Positions 1 through 11,345 of a DNA stretch of 64,000 nucleotides are shown in pieces. This stretch comes from Mytilus californianus (Eukaryota; Mollusca; Bivalvia; Mytilida; Mytilidae), in the NCBI RefSeq assembly GCF_021869535.1, contig NW_026262659.1, positions 6,944,001 through 7,008,000 on the forward strand, written 5' to 3'. Within the stretch, counting starts at the first letter, position 1; each line of letters begins with the position of its first letter. The translations under genes and the position numbers were made by a program. The notes beneath the pieces were generated by a model. It was not told the DNA's origin. It saw nothing but the letters and a program-made list of their open reading frames with translations, and searched no databases.

Positions 1-385
1 GTTTTTTTGTTTTTGTTTTGTGTTATTTATAACACTAAATACTGTACCTGAAAAATAAATTGTACATTGCTGCATTGTTAAAATATTAGTTGAAAACTGC
101 AAATATTTCCTTATCATTTATATCATTTATATGCACCAATTGCGCCCCTTTAATAGCAGACTTGTTCTTGTAGTGTTATGAACACAGTTTTAACCAAACT
201 CAAGAAAAACCCGTCTAAACTGCATTTAATGATAAATTCAACAACACTTATTGTTATTTTGATTATATTTTTTCGTTAAATAATCAAGAATTTTCTAAAT
301 TTACTGCCGACATTTACCTAAAGGAAATTTCTTTAAATGCATCAAATATAAATTTAGAAATTACAGTTTTACACTTGAAACTCGA
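1..385. other. Unassigned A+T-rich sequence
   Basis: A T-rich run at the left edge is followed by A+T-rich sequence. I see no coding signal, RNA gene or recognisable repeat here. It may be the 5' continuation of the decayed retroelement that begins near 386, but no protein similarity could be read in this part. Confidence 0.4.
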
Positions 386-750
386 TCTATTGGTGTTTAT
401 ATATCACAACTCGTTTGCTTTGCCCTTATGTGTAGTGACGTTTGGATTTCAATGAAAGTAATCTATGTATTACTGGTGAATAATTGAGCCAGGGATTTCG
501 TTACCACAAATTACTTAAAACCTTTACTAAATTCATCCATTGATACAACGAATTGGTTTGGAAGCTTATATCAAACAGGATAGCACATCCTAATATTTAC
601 AGAGATGTTCTTCAATGAGCCCGGAAATTAAGATACAATCCGGGTAAACAAATCGATTATTTAGATAAAATTATTTTAAAAGGTCACCTATTCAACACTG
701 TAATTAGATCTTTAGATATTGTTCTTATTGGTATAATTATCGATTTTGTT
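386..750 (+). pseudogene. Decayed C-terminal part of a retroelement reverse-transcriptase ORF
   Basis: Reading from 386 gives a short stretch with the motif GVYISQLV, which is typical of the conserved region downstream of the RT palm in a widespread invertebrate retroelement family. After a frameshift near 440, the frame starting at 445 continues with DFNE, then GFRYHKLLKTFTKF, then IAHPN and RYNPGKQID. This order matches the C-terminal region of such ORFs as I remember it. The frame is interrupted by stops at 481 (TAA), 541 (TGA) and 616 (TGA), and there is no start codon or upstream RT core, so it is a dead, 5'-truncated copy. A second RT type with different C-terminal wording (YGRHHELVDRY) occurs elsewhere in the window, so at least two subfamilies are present. 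The superfamily (Penelope-like or another non-LTR group) is not settled from this piece. Confidence 0.6.
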
Positions 751-879
751 TTCAGTAAATTAAACCCAAACTTATATTATTGTTATATACATATAATTAT
801 GCACATTCACGGTTCTTCAATCTGTCGTTACCTGGTTTTTTTTGTTTTGTTTTGTTTTTTTTTTTTTTGTATTGCACAA

Positions 880-1735
880 GGTCGTGTTTGTCTCTGTCTC
901 TTAATCACGTTTTTGCATTAAATCCATTGAATGTTGGATGTGTACTGAATGACACTTTTGTGTCCGATACATGTTTTTTTATTAGTTGTTATTGGCTTTG
1001 AACTAGTTGTCAGTAACTGTGTGTACTTTCAGATCCATACTAAGAGTCTTTTCTGTTGTGGGGATGTACAGCCTGCCACGTCCGGTATGAGTTTTTGTTA
1101 GTTGATTTCCTGCTTTTTATCGATCTTATGAGTTAAACCCGTTTCAACTGATTTTTGTAGTTTGTTCGTATGTTGTGTTGTTACACCACTGTTTTAGGTA
1201 AGAGGGAGGTTTGGGCGCCCGCAAAGATGTTTAACCTTATTTAATCCAGCCACATTTTGTATGTGTCTGTTCTTAGTCAGGAACTTGTTATTCAGTTGTT
1301 GTTTTTCTGTTTCTGTATATCATATTTGTTATTCGTTTATTGTTGTGTCAAATATGTTCTTTTGTTGTGCTGTTGCGCCACTGTCCCAGGTTAGAGGGAG
1401 GGTTTGGCGCCCGCTAAACATGTTTAACCCTGCCAGATTCTGTATGTGCCTGTCCCAAAGCAGGAGCCTGTAATTCACTGGTTGTCGTTTGTTGCTTTAT
1501 ATCATATGTGTTGTTCGTTCATTGTTTTGTACAAAAATCAGGCTGTAAGTTTTTTCGTTTGAATTGTTTTACATTTGTCATTTAGGGGCTTTTTATAGCT
1601 GACTATGCGGTATGGGTTTTGCTTGTTGTTGAAGGCCGTACGGTGACCTATAGTTGTTAACGTCTATGTCATTTGGTCTTTGGTGGAGAGTTCCCTCTCA
1701 TACCACATCTTCTTATTTTTATAGCATTTTATTTT
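880..1735 (+). mobile_element. Long interspersed repeat M1, with internal partial duplication
   Basis: From about 960 (TTAGTTGTTATTGGCTTTGA) to 1735 the sequence follows a repeat I know from mussel DNA: an ACTAGTTGTCAGTAACTG segment, an ACACCACTGT...AGGGAGG segment, a TTGAAGGCCGTACGGTGACC segment, and the end TCATACCACATCTTCTTA. The part with ACACCACTG, GAGGGAGGTTTGG, GCGCCCGC and ATGTTTAACC occurs twice (about 1180-1290 and 1368-1480), so the copy carries an internal tandem duplication. No coding capacity was seen. The 5' limit is uncertain. Shorter tails of the same family occur throughout the window. Confidence 0.65.
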
Positions 1736-1739
1736 TTGC

Positions 1740-2484
1740 TATTTTCGATTACAATTTTATCGGTGTTTTAGCCTAAAAAAAATGTATAACAAAAATACCG
1801 AACTGTTATCAACTTACGAAACGAGTGGAAAACAACTGTCATATTACTATCTTCGCACAGGCATTTTCCGAAGAAAATGGTGGGATAAACCTATTTCAAT
1901 TGCGAGCTAAACCTCCCACTTGTATGACAATGATTTAAAGTTCCGTTATATTGACAAAATTGGATGAGCAACCCAAACAGACAAGAGGGGTAATGTGACG
2001 ATTATTGGGGTCCAGCAGCCACAACTGTGTAAACATACATCGGGGTATTGATTCACTCATTGAATTTTAGGTTTTTTTTTGTTTTTGTTTGTACAGATAT
2101 ACACATTATATCAGACTCGCTGTTCGGTTATGTACCCTTTACTAATACGGTCTTTGCATCGAAATAAACACATTTATTCTAAAATCGGTCATTGGCATGA
2201 TACGGGTTATGTTTTTATCGTTTAATTTATGATGGCATGATACTAAACCCCTAACGGGAGGGATTGGGCTTGATTTTCATATGATGAAGACATACTATTT
2301 CGATCAGTTTAATGGAGGTCTAGAGCTGGCATGTCAGTAACTGCTACTTGTCCTTTGATAATTTATGTTGATCATTATCATTTTGCTTATTTTCTTCTGT
2401 AACCTATTCTAACATGGGACTCGGATTTCTTTTAAACTTAGTTTTACTGTCCGTATTGCTGTGTGTTTGTTTATGCCACACACC
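1740..2484. other. Unassigned sequence between repeats
   Basis: A+T-rich sequence with no supportable gene. A short stretch near 1800-1900 (GTGGAAAACAACTGTCATATT) resembles reversed 3' tail debris of family M2 described below, but it is too degraded to delimit. An open frame starting at 2414 runs into the neighbouring repeat and is not a gene. Confidence 0.35.
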
Positions 2485-2580
2485 CATTGGTGGCCTTGAC
2501 CTGTTTTCTGCTCTTTACTCGGGTTGTCTCTTTGACACATTCCCCGTTTCCATTCTCATTTCTATCACAGACATAAAACA
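2485..2580 (+). repeat. Fragment of interspersed repeat M4
   Basis: CATTGGTGGCC, TTTTCTGCTCTTTACTCGGG and GTCTCTTTGACACATTCCCC in this order form the end of a repeat also found at 16,955-17,045 (+), 54,395-54,610 (+) and 6,418-6,695 (-). Only the 3' end is kept here. The 127-codon open frame that crosses it is judged spurious. Confidence 0.6.
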
Positions 2581-3054
2581 CAACGTTCAAGAAATAATCC
2601 AGATAGCTGGACTTGACAGAAGTGCAAAATGTGGTGAGGTTGAAGCTGAAAATCGAAGTCAGACCTATCACGACTATGTAATGAATGAAAAACAAATAAC
2701 AAAACAACCCACAAACAATCCAAACGATAACGAAAGATTTAGAAAAGTAGAAATACAGGATGTTTATTTTCATATTGAGATTCATCTTTACTGCTGAGCA
2801 ATGGTACAGTTAGAAATATCAGTCTTATTCCAATTCTTTTCTCAAATTATTATACTTATTGTGTCCTGCGACTGCTTGTACAAAACTTTGGATTGTTAAT
2901 ATTCTTTTTTCTCTGTTTTGTGGACTTGGTTGTCTCTCTGTCGTTATCCTTTTTTTCTTAGCGTTGACAGTTTTTTTTTTTCGACATATGTGTTTTGACA
3001 TCCCTCGTTATCTTTCGACTCTATATCGAAAGAAAAAAAGTAAAGTTTTAACAA

Positions 3055-3210
3055 TCTTCACTGTCGGATGTCAAGTTAAAAAGCTTTCCTATCGGAAGTC
3101 AATTTCATTAGCGTCGCTGTCGTTAGTCAAGTAAAAACGCTTCCTTGTCGGAAGTCAGGTAAACAAGGTTTACTGTCGTAAGTCTAGTTAACAAGCTAAC
3201 TGTTGAAAGA
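3055..3210 (+). repeat. Degenerate tandem array of ~28-bp unit
   Basis: The motif CTGTCGGAAGTCAAGT recurs near 3061, 3089, 3118, 3147, 3173 and 3199, giving about six degenerate units of 26-29 bp. Changes are scattered over the units, so the array looks old compared with the 51-bp array at 5.1-6.1 kb. Confidence 0.6.
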
Positions 3211-3384
3211 CAGCTTCAATGTGTGAAGTGAAATATAAACAACTTAGCTAGGGTAGTATAGATATTGATCAAACTGTTCAGCTGATAAATTTTGATAGCG
3301 AGTCAAAACTTTGAGTTTGCAATTTAAACAAACAAAATAGTCTATCGTCTGCAGACAGAAGTCAGATTATCAATATAAAAGTAG

Positions 3385-3422
3385 GATGATTTGGTATGAT
3401 AGCCAATGAGACAAATATAATT
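3385..3422 (-). repeat. M1 tail fragment
   Basis: GATTTGGTATGATAGCCAATGAGAC is the reverse complement of the usual M1 tail (GTCTCATTGGC...ATACCA). Confidence 0.45.
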
Positions 3423-4867
3423 CTTCTTACGAATCATCTCAGGGTGTGTGGCGGGTCCTACCATCTAAGCAGTATTGTAACGACATGAGTTTTTTTCTCA
3501 ATTCTTACTTCTTCTGTATTGTGTTTTGTGAAGTGATGTTATCTTCCGTCGGTTTTCGTATGGGCATTGTGATGCAGTTGAGTCTAGCATCGTGGTTTGT
3601 TTTAACATGAAGGATTTACAAAGTCGAAGCATCAAAAGTGTATCGATGTTCAAATCTAACAAATTAATTTAGAAGATAAAAATCAAAGTAAAAGAAACAC
3701 AAAGGGACTTCCATGAGCACAAAACGAAACTGCATGCGTCGACAGGGAAAGTGTTTCCAGCTAGAAAACATTACCAAATTGCTGCATATTTATTTCAGCT
3801 GATCTGTTTAGGTAAGTATCTATCGTTGCAATCTCCGGCACAGAGTTCACATTTGTTCCTTATGTGCTTCGGATTGCTTCACTTAACATGAGTTAAGTAT
3901 TAAGTAGTATGAAACAGAACGGATATGATATCTGCGCAGGTTATCTTAATGCATTATATCTTGTGATCTATTTTTTTGATTTATTTTTTTTGTAGTTATT
4001 GTAATCATATGAATATATCGATCTAACTGATACTGTAACAATGTGCCACCTGTTACATATGATTGGCTACAAATGACAATGGGGAAACTAGTACATGGTT
4101 CCCCTAGTAAACACATAAAACAGTAACATAGATGTAGATAGTTCGTAAGCCATATCTTATTGGACACTTATAATAACATATACGGAAAAGAGAAGCTGAT
4201 ATCACTACGATACAGTCAATTAGATTCGGATATTGAACAATTCAAATTGTCTTTATGACAATAATATTTATATTTAGTTGCAAAGGAAATGATTTTGTTT
4301 TAAGATCACGAACGGATATTATCTGGCTTGGGAAAAGTGAATGAAATTAATCGATTTGTCAAGTATATGATATCTATCTACGTAAGCCTTTGTAAAGTTT
4401 TTAAGTACTGTTTTGATAATGAAAATAATGATTGCAAATTTTGTTTGCTTATAATTTTATTCACTGTATAATGTTTGATACTTAAGAAAATATATTGTAC
4501 CAATACAAAATCCTTTGTTTTCATCGATAGTTAAACAAACTTACCCATATGTGTTATTGTTTAACTTTGTTTCGTTTTATATAAAAATTTATAGGGTTTC
4601 ATACCATTGGCTTCGAGGAGTTATAAAACTTTACAAAAAAAACTATTTCTTTTCTGTACAAAATTACATGTAAAATAACTACATTGGGTTCATTTGTAAT
4701 TAGATCAGTCGTTATTGGACGGTTAGTATATATTTTAATTGTGAAATATTAGTATCTTTGCTATTATTAAATAACTACGTACAACGGCGATCATAATCCC
4801 TTTCCTTATTATCAAACTTAAAAGATGAAAGTGAAATGGAGTTGATTGTTTCAGATAAGGGTGAAGG

Positions 4868-5142
4868 TTTGGTACCATTAAAACGTTTAAACCCGCTGCA
4901 TTTGTTTGCACCTGTCCTAAGTCAGGAATATGATGTTCAGTAGTTGTCGTTTGTTGATGTGGTTCATAAGTGTTTCTCGTTTCTCGTTTTTTATATAGAT
5001 TAGACCGTTGGTTTTCCCGTTTGAATGGTTTTACACTAGTAATTTTTTGGGGCCCTTTATAGCTTACTGTTCGGTGTGAGCCAAGTCTCCGTGTTGAAGA
5101 CCGTACTGTGACCTATAATGGTTTACTTTTATAAATTTTGAC
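4868..5142 (+). mobile_element. M1 repeat copy leading into the 51-bp array
   Basis: The order GGTACCATT, CTGCATTTGTTTGCACCTGTC, AAGTCAGGAATATGATG, GTCGTTTGTTG, TTGAAGACCGTACTGTGACC corresponds to the 3' half of M1. The tail of this copy (GGAGAGTTGTCTCATTGGCA) is the sequence that has been amplified immediately downstream. Confidence 0.65.
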
Positions 5143-6070
5143 TTGGATGGAGAGTTGTCTCATTGGCACTCATACCACATCTTCTTATATCTATTGTTAC
5201 TTGGATGGAGAGTTGTCTCATTGGCACTCATACCACATCTTCTTATATCTATTGGATGGAGAGTTGTCTCATTGGCACTCATACCACATCTTCTTATATC
5301 TATTGGATGGAGAGTTGTCTCATTGGCACTCATACCACATCTTCTTATATCTATTGGATGGAGAGTTGTCTCATTGGCACTCATACCACATCTTCTTATA
5401 TCTATTGGATGGAGAGTTGTCTCATTGGCACTCATACCACATCTTCTTATATCTATTGGATGGAGAGTTGTCTCATTGGCACTCATACCACATCTTCTTA
5501 TATCTATTGGATGGAGAGTTGTCTCATTGGCACTCATACCACATCTTCTTATATCTATTGGATGGAGAGTTGTCTCATTGGCACTCATACCACATCTTCT
5601 TATATCTATTGGATGGAGAGTTGTCTCATTGGCACTCATACCACATCTTCTTATATCTATTGGATGGAGAGTTGTCTCATTGGCACTCATACCACATCTT
5701 CTTATATCTATTGGATGGAGAGTTGTCTCATTGGCACTCATACCACATCTTCTTATATCTATTGGATGGAGAGTTGTCTCATTGGCACTCATACCACATC
5801 TTCTTATATCTATTGGATGGAGAGTTGTCTCATTGGCACTCATACCACATCTTCTTATATCTATTGGATGGAGAGTTGTCTCATTGGCACTCATACCACA
5901 TCTTCTTATATCTATTGGATGGAGAGTTGTCTCATTGGCACTCATACCACATCTTCTTATATCTATTGGATGGAGAGTTGTCTCATTGGCACTCATACCA
6001 CATCTTCTTATATCTATTGGATGGAGAGTTGTCTCATTGGCACTCATACCACATCTTCTTATATCTATTG
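5143..6070 (+). repeat. 18-copy tandem array of a 51-bp unit
   Basis: The unit starts TTGGATGGAGAGTTGTCTCA and ends CTTCTTATATCTA. The first unit (from 5143) is followed by seven extra bases (TTGTTAC). From 5201 to 6067, seventeen further 51-bp units follow, and by eye they are identical. The unit is the tail of the M1 repeat. Because 51 is a multiple of three and the unit has no in-frame stops in several frames, open frames of over 300 codons appear on both strands with a 17-residue period; they are by-products. The paralogous junction at 9,666-9,716 has one diverged unit, so the amplification is specific to this copy. Confidence 0.95.
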
Positions 6071-6115
6071 ACGTCTGTTTCCTAATTTTGTACATCAAGA
6101 AAACATCAAATTACT

Positions 6116-6195
6116 AGCTAAACATGGGAAGCCATAGCTAAACATGGGAAGCCATAGCTAAACATGGGAAGCCATAGCTAAACATGGGAAGCCAT
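6116..6195 (+). repeat. 4 x 20-bp tandem array
   Basis: The unit AGCTAAACATGGGAAGCCAT is present four times without visible change, 46 bp after the 51-bp array. D1 copies 2 and 3 have a single version (AACATGGAAAGCAATTTG near 9,772 and ATCATGGAAAGCAATTTG near 17,278), so this is also a copy-specific expansion. Confidence 0.95.
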
Positions 6196-6417
6196 TTGGC
6201 AATCAGCGAGAAATAGCTTCTTCAAATCAAAATCCTTTCATATAATTGCTGAATACGCTTTCTCATGATAGCCATTCATTATGTATCAAACGTTAGCTAT
6301 ATTTATAATTACTTTCGTGTTAAAAACAGTATAAGATTCATTAAAATTCAATCTAAATCATATCTGTTTTAAATGATAAATTTTCGTAGACAGCCATAAT
6401 TATCTAAATTTATAATG

Positions 6418-6695
6418 TTGAAATTGAGAATGGAAATTGGGAATGTGTCAAAGAGACAACAGCCCAAACATACAGCAGAAAACAGCTGAAGGCCACCAAT
6501 GGGTCTTCAACACAGCGAGAAAATACCGCACCCGGAGGCGGGCTTCAGCTGGCCCCTGAACAAAAACGTGTACTAGTTCAATGAAAATGGACGTCACACT
6601 AAACTCCGAAACATAAATTAAATGAACTAAAATTAAAAATCATACAAGACTAACAAAGGCCAGAGGCAAAAATTCCGCGGGGTTAAACATGTTTT
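6418..6695 (-). mobile_element. M4 interspersed repeat inserted in D1 copy 1
   Basis: Read on the minus strand, it contains AACATGTTTAACCCCGCGG, GTCACACT/ACGTCC, CTGAAGCCCGCCTCCGGGTG, TTGAAGACCCATTGGTGGCC and GTCTCTTTGACACATTCCC, the M4 series. D1 copies 2 and 3 run directly from CGTTGACAGCC...TTATAAA to TTCAGA...ACATG without this segment, so it is a post-duplication insertion. No ORF of note. Confidence 0.7.
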
Positions 6696-8149
6696 GTTTA
6701 GAATATATACAAGCTATTTTAATCTCATTCATACGGATATTTCAGATTAATAAAAATAAAGTACTCAAACGTTTAAAGTAATTATTTCGTTACATAATCA
6801 GTGATTTGTGGCTCAAACGTAGTTTCTGAAATTGACCAGAATGAAAATTATCTACATAATCCAACATTGCAAAGTAGACATCATTGGGTAATTCTATTAT
6901 TTGAAGTTACATAATGAAGTCCTTTTTCAAATAATGATAATATTGGTCCTATACAAAAGAGTAATTGAAAGTCTTTTTTCTCAATAATAACTCAATTTAG
7001 TCCTGATGTTGATAGCACAAAATGCAGGGTATCTTTGGTCAGTTTTTGCAAGGACAACGTTTCTTCCCTCTAAAGGAATCATCAGTCTAGTACTTATTGC
7101 CTCTGTGTTGACATGAAACATCTTTGATACGATAATATTCTGTAAGTTAACTGTTAACAAAACGATAAAATCATTCAAAACAGTAAGGGGTTTCGAAAGA
7201 CAATGGTCTTTCAATTATTTTGATTTTGTATACTCAATTATAATCTCTGTTAGTTTAAAGAATACTCAGTTTACCCATGACATGTTTTGAGATGCGTGTT
7301 TTCCAGTTTTCTTTTTATTCAGTTTTTTCGTATTCTGTTTACTCTTTTTTGTCTTATTTCTATAAAACTTGGGGTCTGTCCTGCTTTGTCTCACGGTCAT
7401 CGTACCCATGCCCTCTTTGTACATACTTTCATTTAATAACATATACTATAGGGACTGTTCACATAGTGATCTCTTTTTTTTTCTAGAAATGATGAAATGA
7501 TGAAAAATAATGTGCATTCGATAGAGTATGCACATAAGATTAAATTTGAATTTATTCCTGCTATGCTTGAAATTGAAATTAAGCTATGTCTGTAATTACC
7601 AATTTAAATAATTATGTGAAATTTTAATGAAGTACGATAAGAAACTTGACTTTAGTAGTAAGATGAATATTATGTTTATATTCAAAGTTTGTGGCACATA
7701 TAACTCTAGTCATCGTGTAAATTAACCAATTTCTTCAAAGGGAATTATCTTATTTCCCTCTATTTTAAGAGCTTAGTTGCACTTACAGATGAAAAAGCAA
7801 GCAATGATTCCTTGATTTAAGTGCCATTCTAATCTATGAACATCTAATTGTACAAAGATATTTCCTCGATGAAGTGTTACCATGGATGTCCAATGCATTA
7901 ATATATTGATTCCTTTGACAATTTTGGAGCACATCTATTCCCTATTAAAACAGACCGATAAAATTGATTTCACTTTTTTAACTTAATAAATAAGAGTTAT
8001 ATTTTGACGAAAAGATACAGGCAAATATCATAAACGAATTCTTTTTAAAGCAATATTACATAAGAAGATATCTAGTGGCAATCAAACATATTAAAACGAA
8101 GAAAGAAAGACAACTAATCACTTATCATCACTATTGCCGTATATCAAAA

Positions 8150-8455
8150 ACTCCCTTCCGCAATTGTGTAATAAGATACGAGTATTGAATAAGTGTTGCA
8201 TAGTTTTGTCAATGATTGATAGTATTGGTTGATATTTGAGGAATAATGATTGCATGAAACGTCTTGATATCGTTATTACACTATAGATAAAAACAGGATT
8301 TTGTTCTTTGTAAGACATGCATGTTTGTCACTGGACACGAAATATTTGCACTTCAAAGTGAAAAATGTACTTTTAACTTTAATCTACTTGATGTTGTAAT
8401 CTGTTTGGTATTGCATAGCTATTTATAACATTATTTTACGTTGTGAGCACTATAT
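8150..8455 (+). repeat. R1 block, copy 1
   Basis: First of eight copies of a ~300-bp block. The order is CTTCCGCAATTGTG, TAGTTTTGTCAATGATTGAT, ATAAAAACAGGATTTTGTT, GACATGCATGT, TGTCACTGGACA, GAAATATTTG, ATAGCTATTTAT. Other copies are at 13,661, 14,548, 19,786, 23,920, 25,101, 29,233 and 30,431. Confidence 0.75.
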
Positions 8456-9659
8456 GCAGAAATATTGATGCCGTGTAATCTTGTTATAACCATCACATGA
8501 TATGCTTCAATATTTTGGACAGTACACATGTAAATAGGAAGGTTAAAAAACCGTTTGAGAGCATTGAAGAAATGCATGGACCAACTGAACAACCAAGTTC
8601 GTCAAAAGTCATGATTAAGTATAAAAACTAATATTGGTCTAACATCTAGAACCTGGTTTGGACGATATCTGTCTTTAGATCCCTGAAAAGCTTATTAAGA
8701 ATGAAACAAAGTGTATTATTTTCGACGAAGTTATTTTATCTGAAGAGTACACTTTTACTATCTTCTATTTAGCTCGTTTTATATCTGATAACATCATTTG
8801 TATTCAAAAGTACACAAAGCGAAAAGGTCATCTGGTCTTCAAAGACATTCTGGTGTATTTTAACAATTTAGAGTGTTTCTGGTAAAGACGTAAACAGCCC
8901 AGGAAATAAAATGTATGACAGTTTATTAACGATGTGTTTTATCTAGAAGTAATAAATTATATAATCAAAACTGCAAAACAATCCAAATGTTAATTCAAGC
9001 TAAATGTATTTTCAGTTTGAACCATAAATGCATTGAAATTGTTTGTTTATTCTACTATAAATAAAAACGTTTTACGTCAACAGTGAACGATTTGTGTATG
9101 GCATAAACCAAACAGTTATATCAACCCTGTGATGTGAACGATCAACTAAAGAGTGCATAGGTACTCCTTCTGACAAAGATCATATTGTATTTTCTTCTAT
9201 CTTCCATTTGTTATTTCAATGATCGACATTTAAAGGCGGAGGGTTGAGTTAGTTGAATCTTGCCACATGTTAATTTATGGTCCATAACAGAAACCTAGCA
9301 ATGGGTGTCTGGAGTTCTTTCTATACGTTTTTTTTTTCTTTTTTTGATTGATGAATTAAGGTGTTGGTTGCAGATCTTTGATATCGAAATTTATTCACAT
9401 TTTTCCTAGACTTTAGACGATTTAGAGCTTATTCATTAATTGTGTGTACTAAATTTTTCATTTTTATATGAATTTTGTTGTGGGTTGTTTTGTCAATTTG
9501 TTTTTCATTTTATCACGTGTGTTTTTTTTTTGTATAGTTTTCCTTTTATTTACAGTTTTGATAATTCCCTTCAATTTTAACCTCACCAAATGTTGTGCCT
9601 GTACCTATCTGGATCGTCTTCTGTGCGTTGCTGTTTGCCTTCGTTTGTATTTGTCAATT

Positions 9660-9716
9660 GGTAACTGGTGGAGACTTGTCTCGTTGACAATCATACCACA
9701 TCTTCATATTTTTATA
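9660..9716 (+). repeat. Single M1 tail unit at a D1 copy junction
   Basis: GGAGACTTGTCTCGTTGACA followed by ATCATACCACATCTTCATAT is a single diverged counterpart of the 51-bp unit amplified at 5.1-6.1 kb. It sits where D1 copy 1 ends and copy 2 starts, so the boundary of the segmental duplication falls on an M1 tail. Confidence 0.65.
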
Positions 9717-10439
9717 TTAACGTCTTTTGCCCAACTTCTAAAATCAAACAGAAATCCAATTTAAGATCTAAACATGGAAAGCAATTTGATAAACAGCGGT
9801 AAATAATTCTTTTAAATGGTTTTTAACAACAAACCCCTTCAATATGATCAAAACGCGCTCATGTGTCATAATAGCCACTCATTATTTATCAAACTTTAGC
9901 TATGTATAGTTACTTTTTAAGTAACAAACCAATAAACAATTCATTAAAATTCAATCTATATCATATTTTTGTTTTAACTTATTAACTTTCGTTGACAGCC
10001 TTGATTATAAAAACATTTATTTTCAGAACATGCACAAGCTATTTAATCTTATTAATACTGATATTTCAAGTAAGATTAAAGTAAAGATAGTACTCAAAAG
10101 TTTAAAGAAATTACTTTGGTTCATAAAGAGCGATTTCTGGCTCAAACGTAGTTTCTGAAATCGACCAGAATGAAGTTCTCCGAAAATCCACAATGCAAAG
10201 TAGACAGCATTGGGCAATTTAATCATCTGAAGTCATATAATAAAGGCTATTTTAAAAAAAAAGGTACAATTGATCATATTCAAGGATAAATTGAAAGTCT
10301 TTTTTCATTTATAACTGAGTTGAGTCCTTGTCCAAAAAGAAGTCAATTCAAACGATTATAAGTGTCGACTTTATAGCAAATACAAAACATTTTTATCTCA
10401 TTTCAAACGTTTTTAGATTTTCATCCTGTATTGCTAGGG

Positions 10440-11345
10440 TTAAAGCAGTAATAATCGTTTTAGTTTTACATATTTTGTAAACGTGCGGCTAGGATACCAA
10501 AGGGACACTCAAATATAAGTCGAAAATAAACTGACAATGCCATGGCAAAAAAGAAAAAAGACCAACAAACAAACAGACAACAGCACAAAAAAACACAACA
10601 TAGAAAACTCAACCAAAATCCGGTGGTGAGCTCAGGAGCTTCGGAAGGGTAAGCAGATCCTGTTCCACATGTTGCCCTCGTCGTGTTGCTCATGTAAGTA
10701 AAAACCCGGTGATAAGTATAATTAGGTAAGTCACATTCGAGGACATGGATTGTGGTTACGACACTTGGAACATATCTGTCGTCATCTCTCAAACAGATAT
10801 TCAATAACGGTCGACCAACTCGTGTTGGCGTCCGTAAATTTTCAAAGGAATGTCTTCAACTTTTCCAATTAGAACTCTTGGTTTGGAATGGGGAATGGGG
10901 TATACCTGTGTAAAGTGTACAAAGTCAAATGCTTCAATACTATTGCCAGACGAAAGAGTCTCAGACTGTTTGTACTCTATCAGATCTTTGGAATTCTTTT
11001 TTATACACATCAGACTCACACCATCTCTAGAATAGATAGTTTCACAATAACTTTGAAGCCCGGCCTTGACCCCCGACAAAATCTATGATAATAATTTAGA
11101 AAGAGGTTTTGTACGCGTGGATCACTTGGAAGATCCAGTAATATAACGTTGTCCGCAAGGACACTTATGTAATTCATGTTTACAATACAGCGAAGGAAGA
11201 TCCAGTTCTTCATCTTTGGTTGAAATTCCAAAGGAGCATAGAACAGACCTATGATTATTCAGGATGTCCTCCATGGCAAGTGTCGTAGGGGTAAATGTTG
11301 AGTTTCCAAGGGAATTGTTAATACTTAATTCCTTTATCAAGCAGT
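10440..11345 (-). pseudogene. Internally deleted RT retroelement (family M3) with 3' tail
   Basis: On the minus strand, 11,340-11,120 reads FGISTKDEELDLPSLY and then KCPCGQRYI, and 11,079-10,801 reads GLQSYCETIYSR, KNSKDLIEY and NSIEAFDF, followed at once by YGRQHELVDRY. In intact relatives (from memory) the first motifs lie before the RT catalytic palm and YGRHHELVDRY lies well after it. The YIDD-bearing centre is therefore deleted, and there are frameshifts between the open pieces. The 3' tail (10,800-10,440 in minus orientation) has the marks TTTTTACTTACATGAGCAAC, TTTATTTTCGACTT and GTCCCTTTGGTATC that define M3 tails elsewhere. Inserted in D1 copy 2 only. Non-functional. Confidence 0.7.

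Larger units (their letters stand above)
3950..9735 (+). repeat. Tandem segmental duplication D1, copy 1
   Basis: Ordered homologous blocks link this segment to 9,740-16,150 and 16,180-19,300. Block 3,950-4,700 (for example ATCACGAACGGATATTATCT) matches 16,180-16,910. Block 6,180-6,410 (TTCATTAAAATTCAATCTA, then CGTAGACAGCC) matches 9,770-10,005 and 17,276-17,490. Block 7,018-7,220 matches 11,630-11,830. Blocks 8,150-9,110 and 9,343-9,660 match 13,660-15,560 and 15,721-16,010. Divergence between copies is substantial, with many indels, so the duplication is old. Copy 1 contains later insertions and expansions: M1 at 4,868, the 51-bp and 20-bp arrays, and an M4 element at 6,418. Confidence 0.7.

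Noticed and set aside
2414..2797. 127-codon frame with a hydrophobic N-terminus
   Set aside because: Its first half runs through an M4 repeat end that recurs elsewhere, and the rest has no similarity or codon pattern of a gene.
5138..6117. Open frames of 302-324 codons on plus and 312 codons on minus
   Set aside because: They are the translation of a stop-free 51-bp tandem unit in several frames on both strands; no start context, splice signal or family similarity.
5143..6195. CRISPR-like array
   Set aside because: The repeats are directly abutting with no unique spacers, and the setting is eukaryotic repeat DNA.
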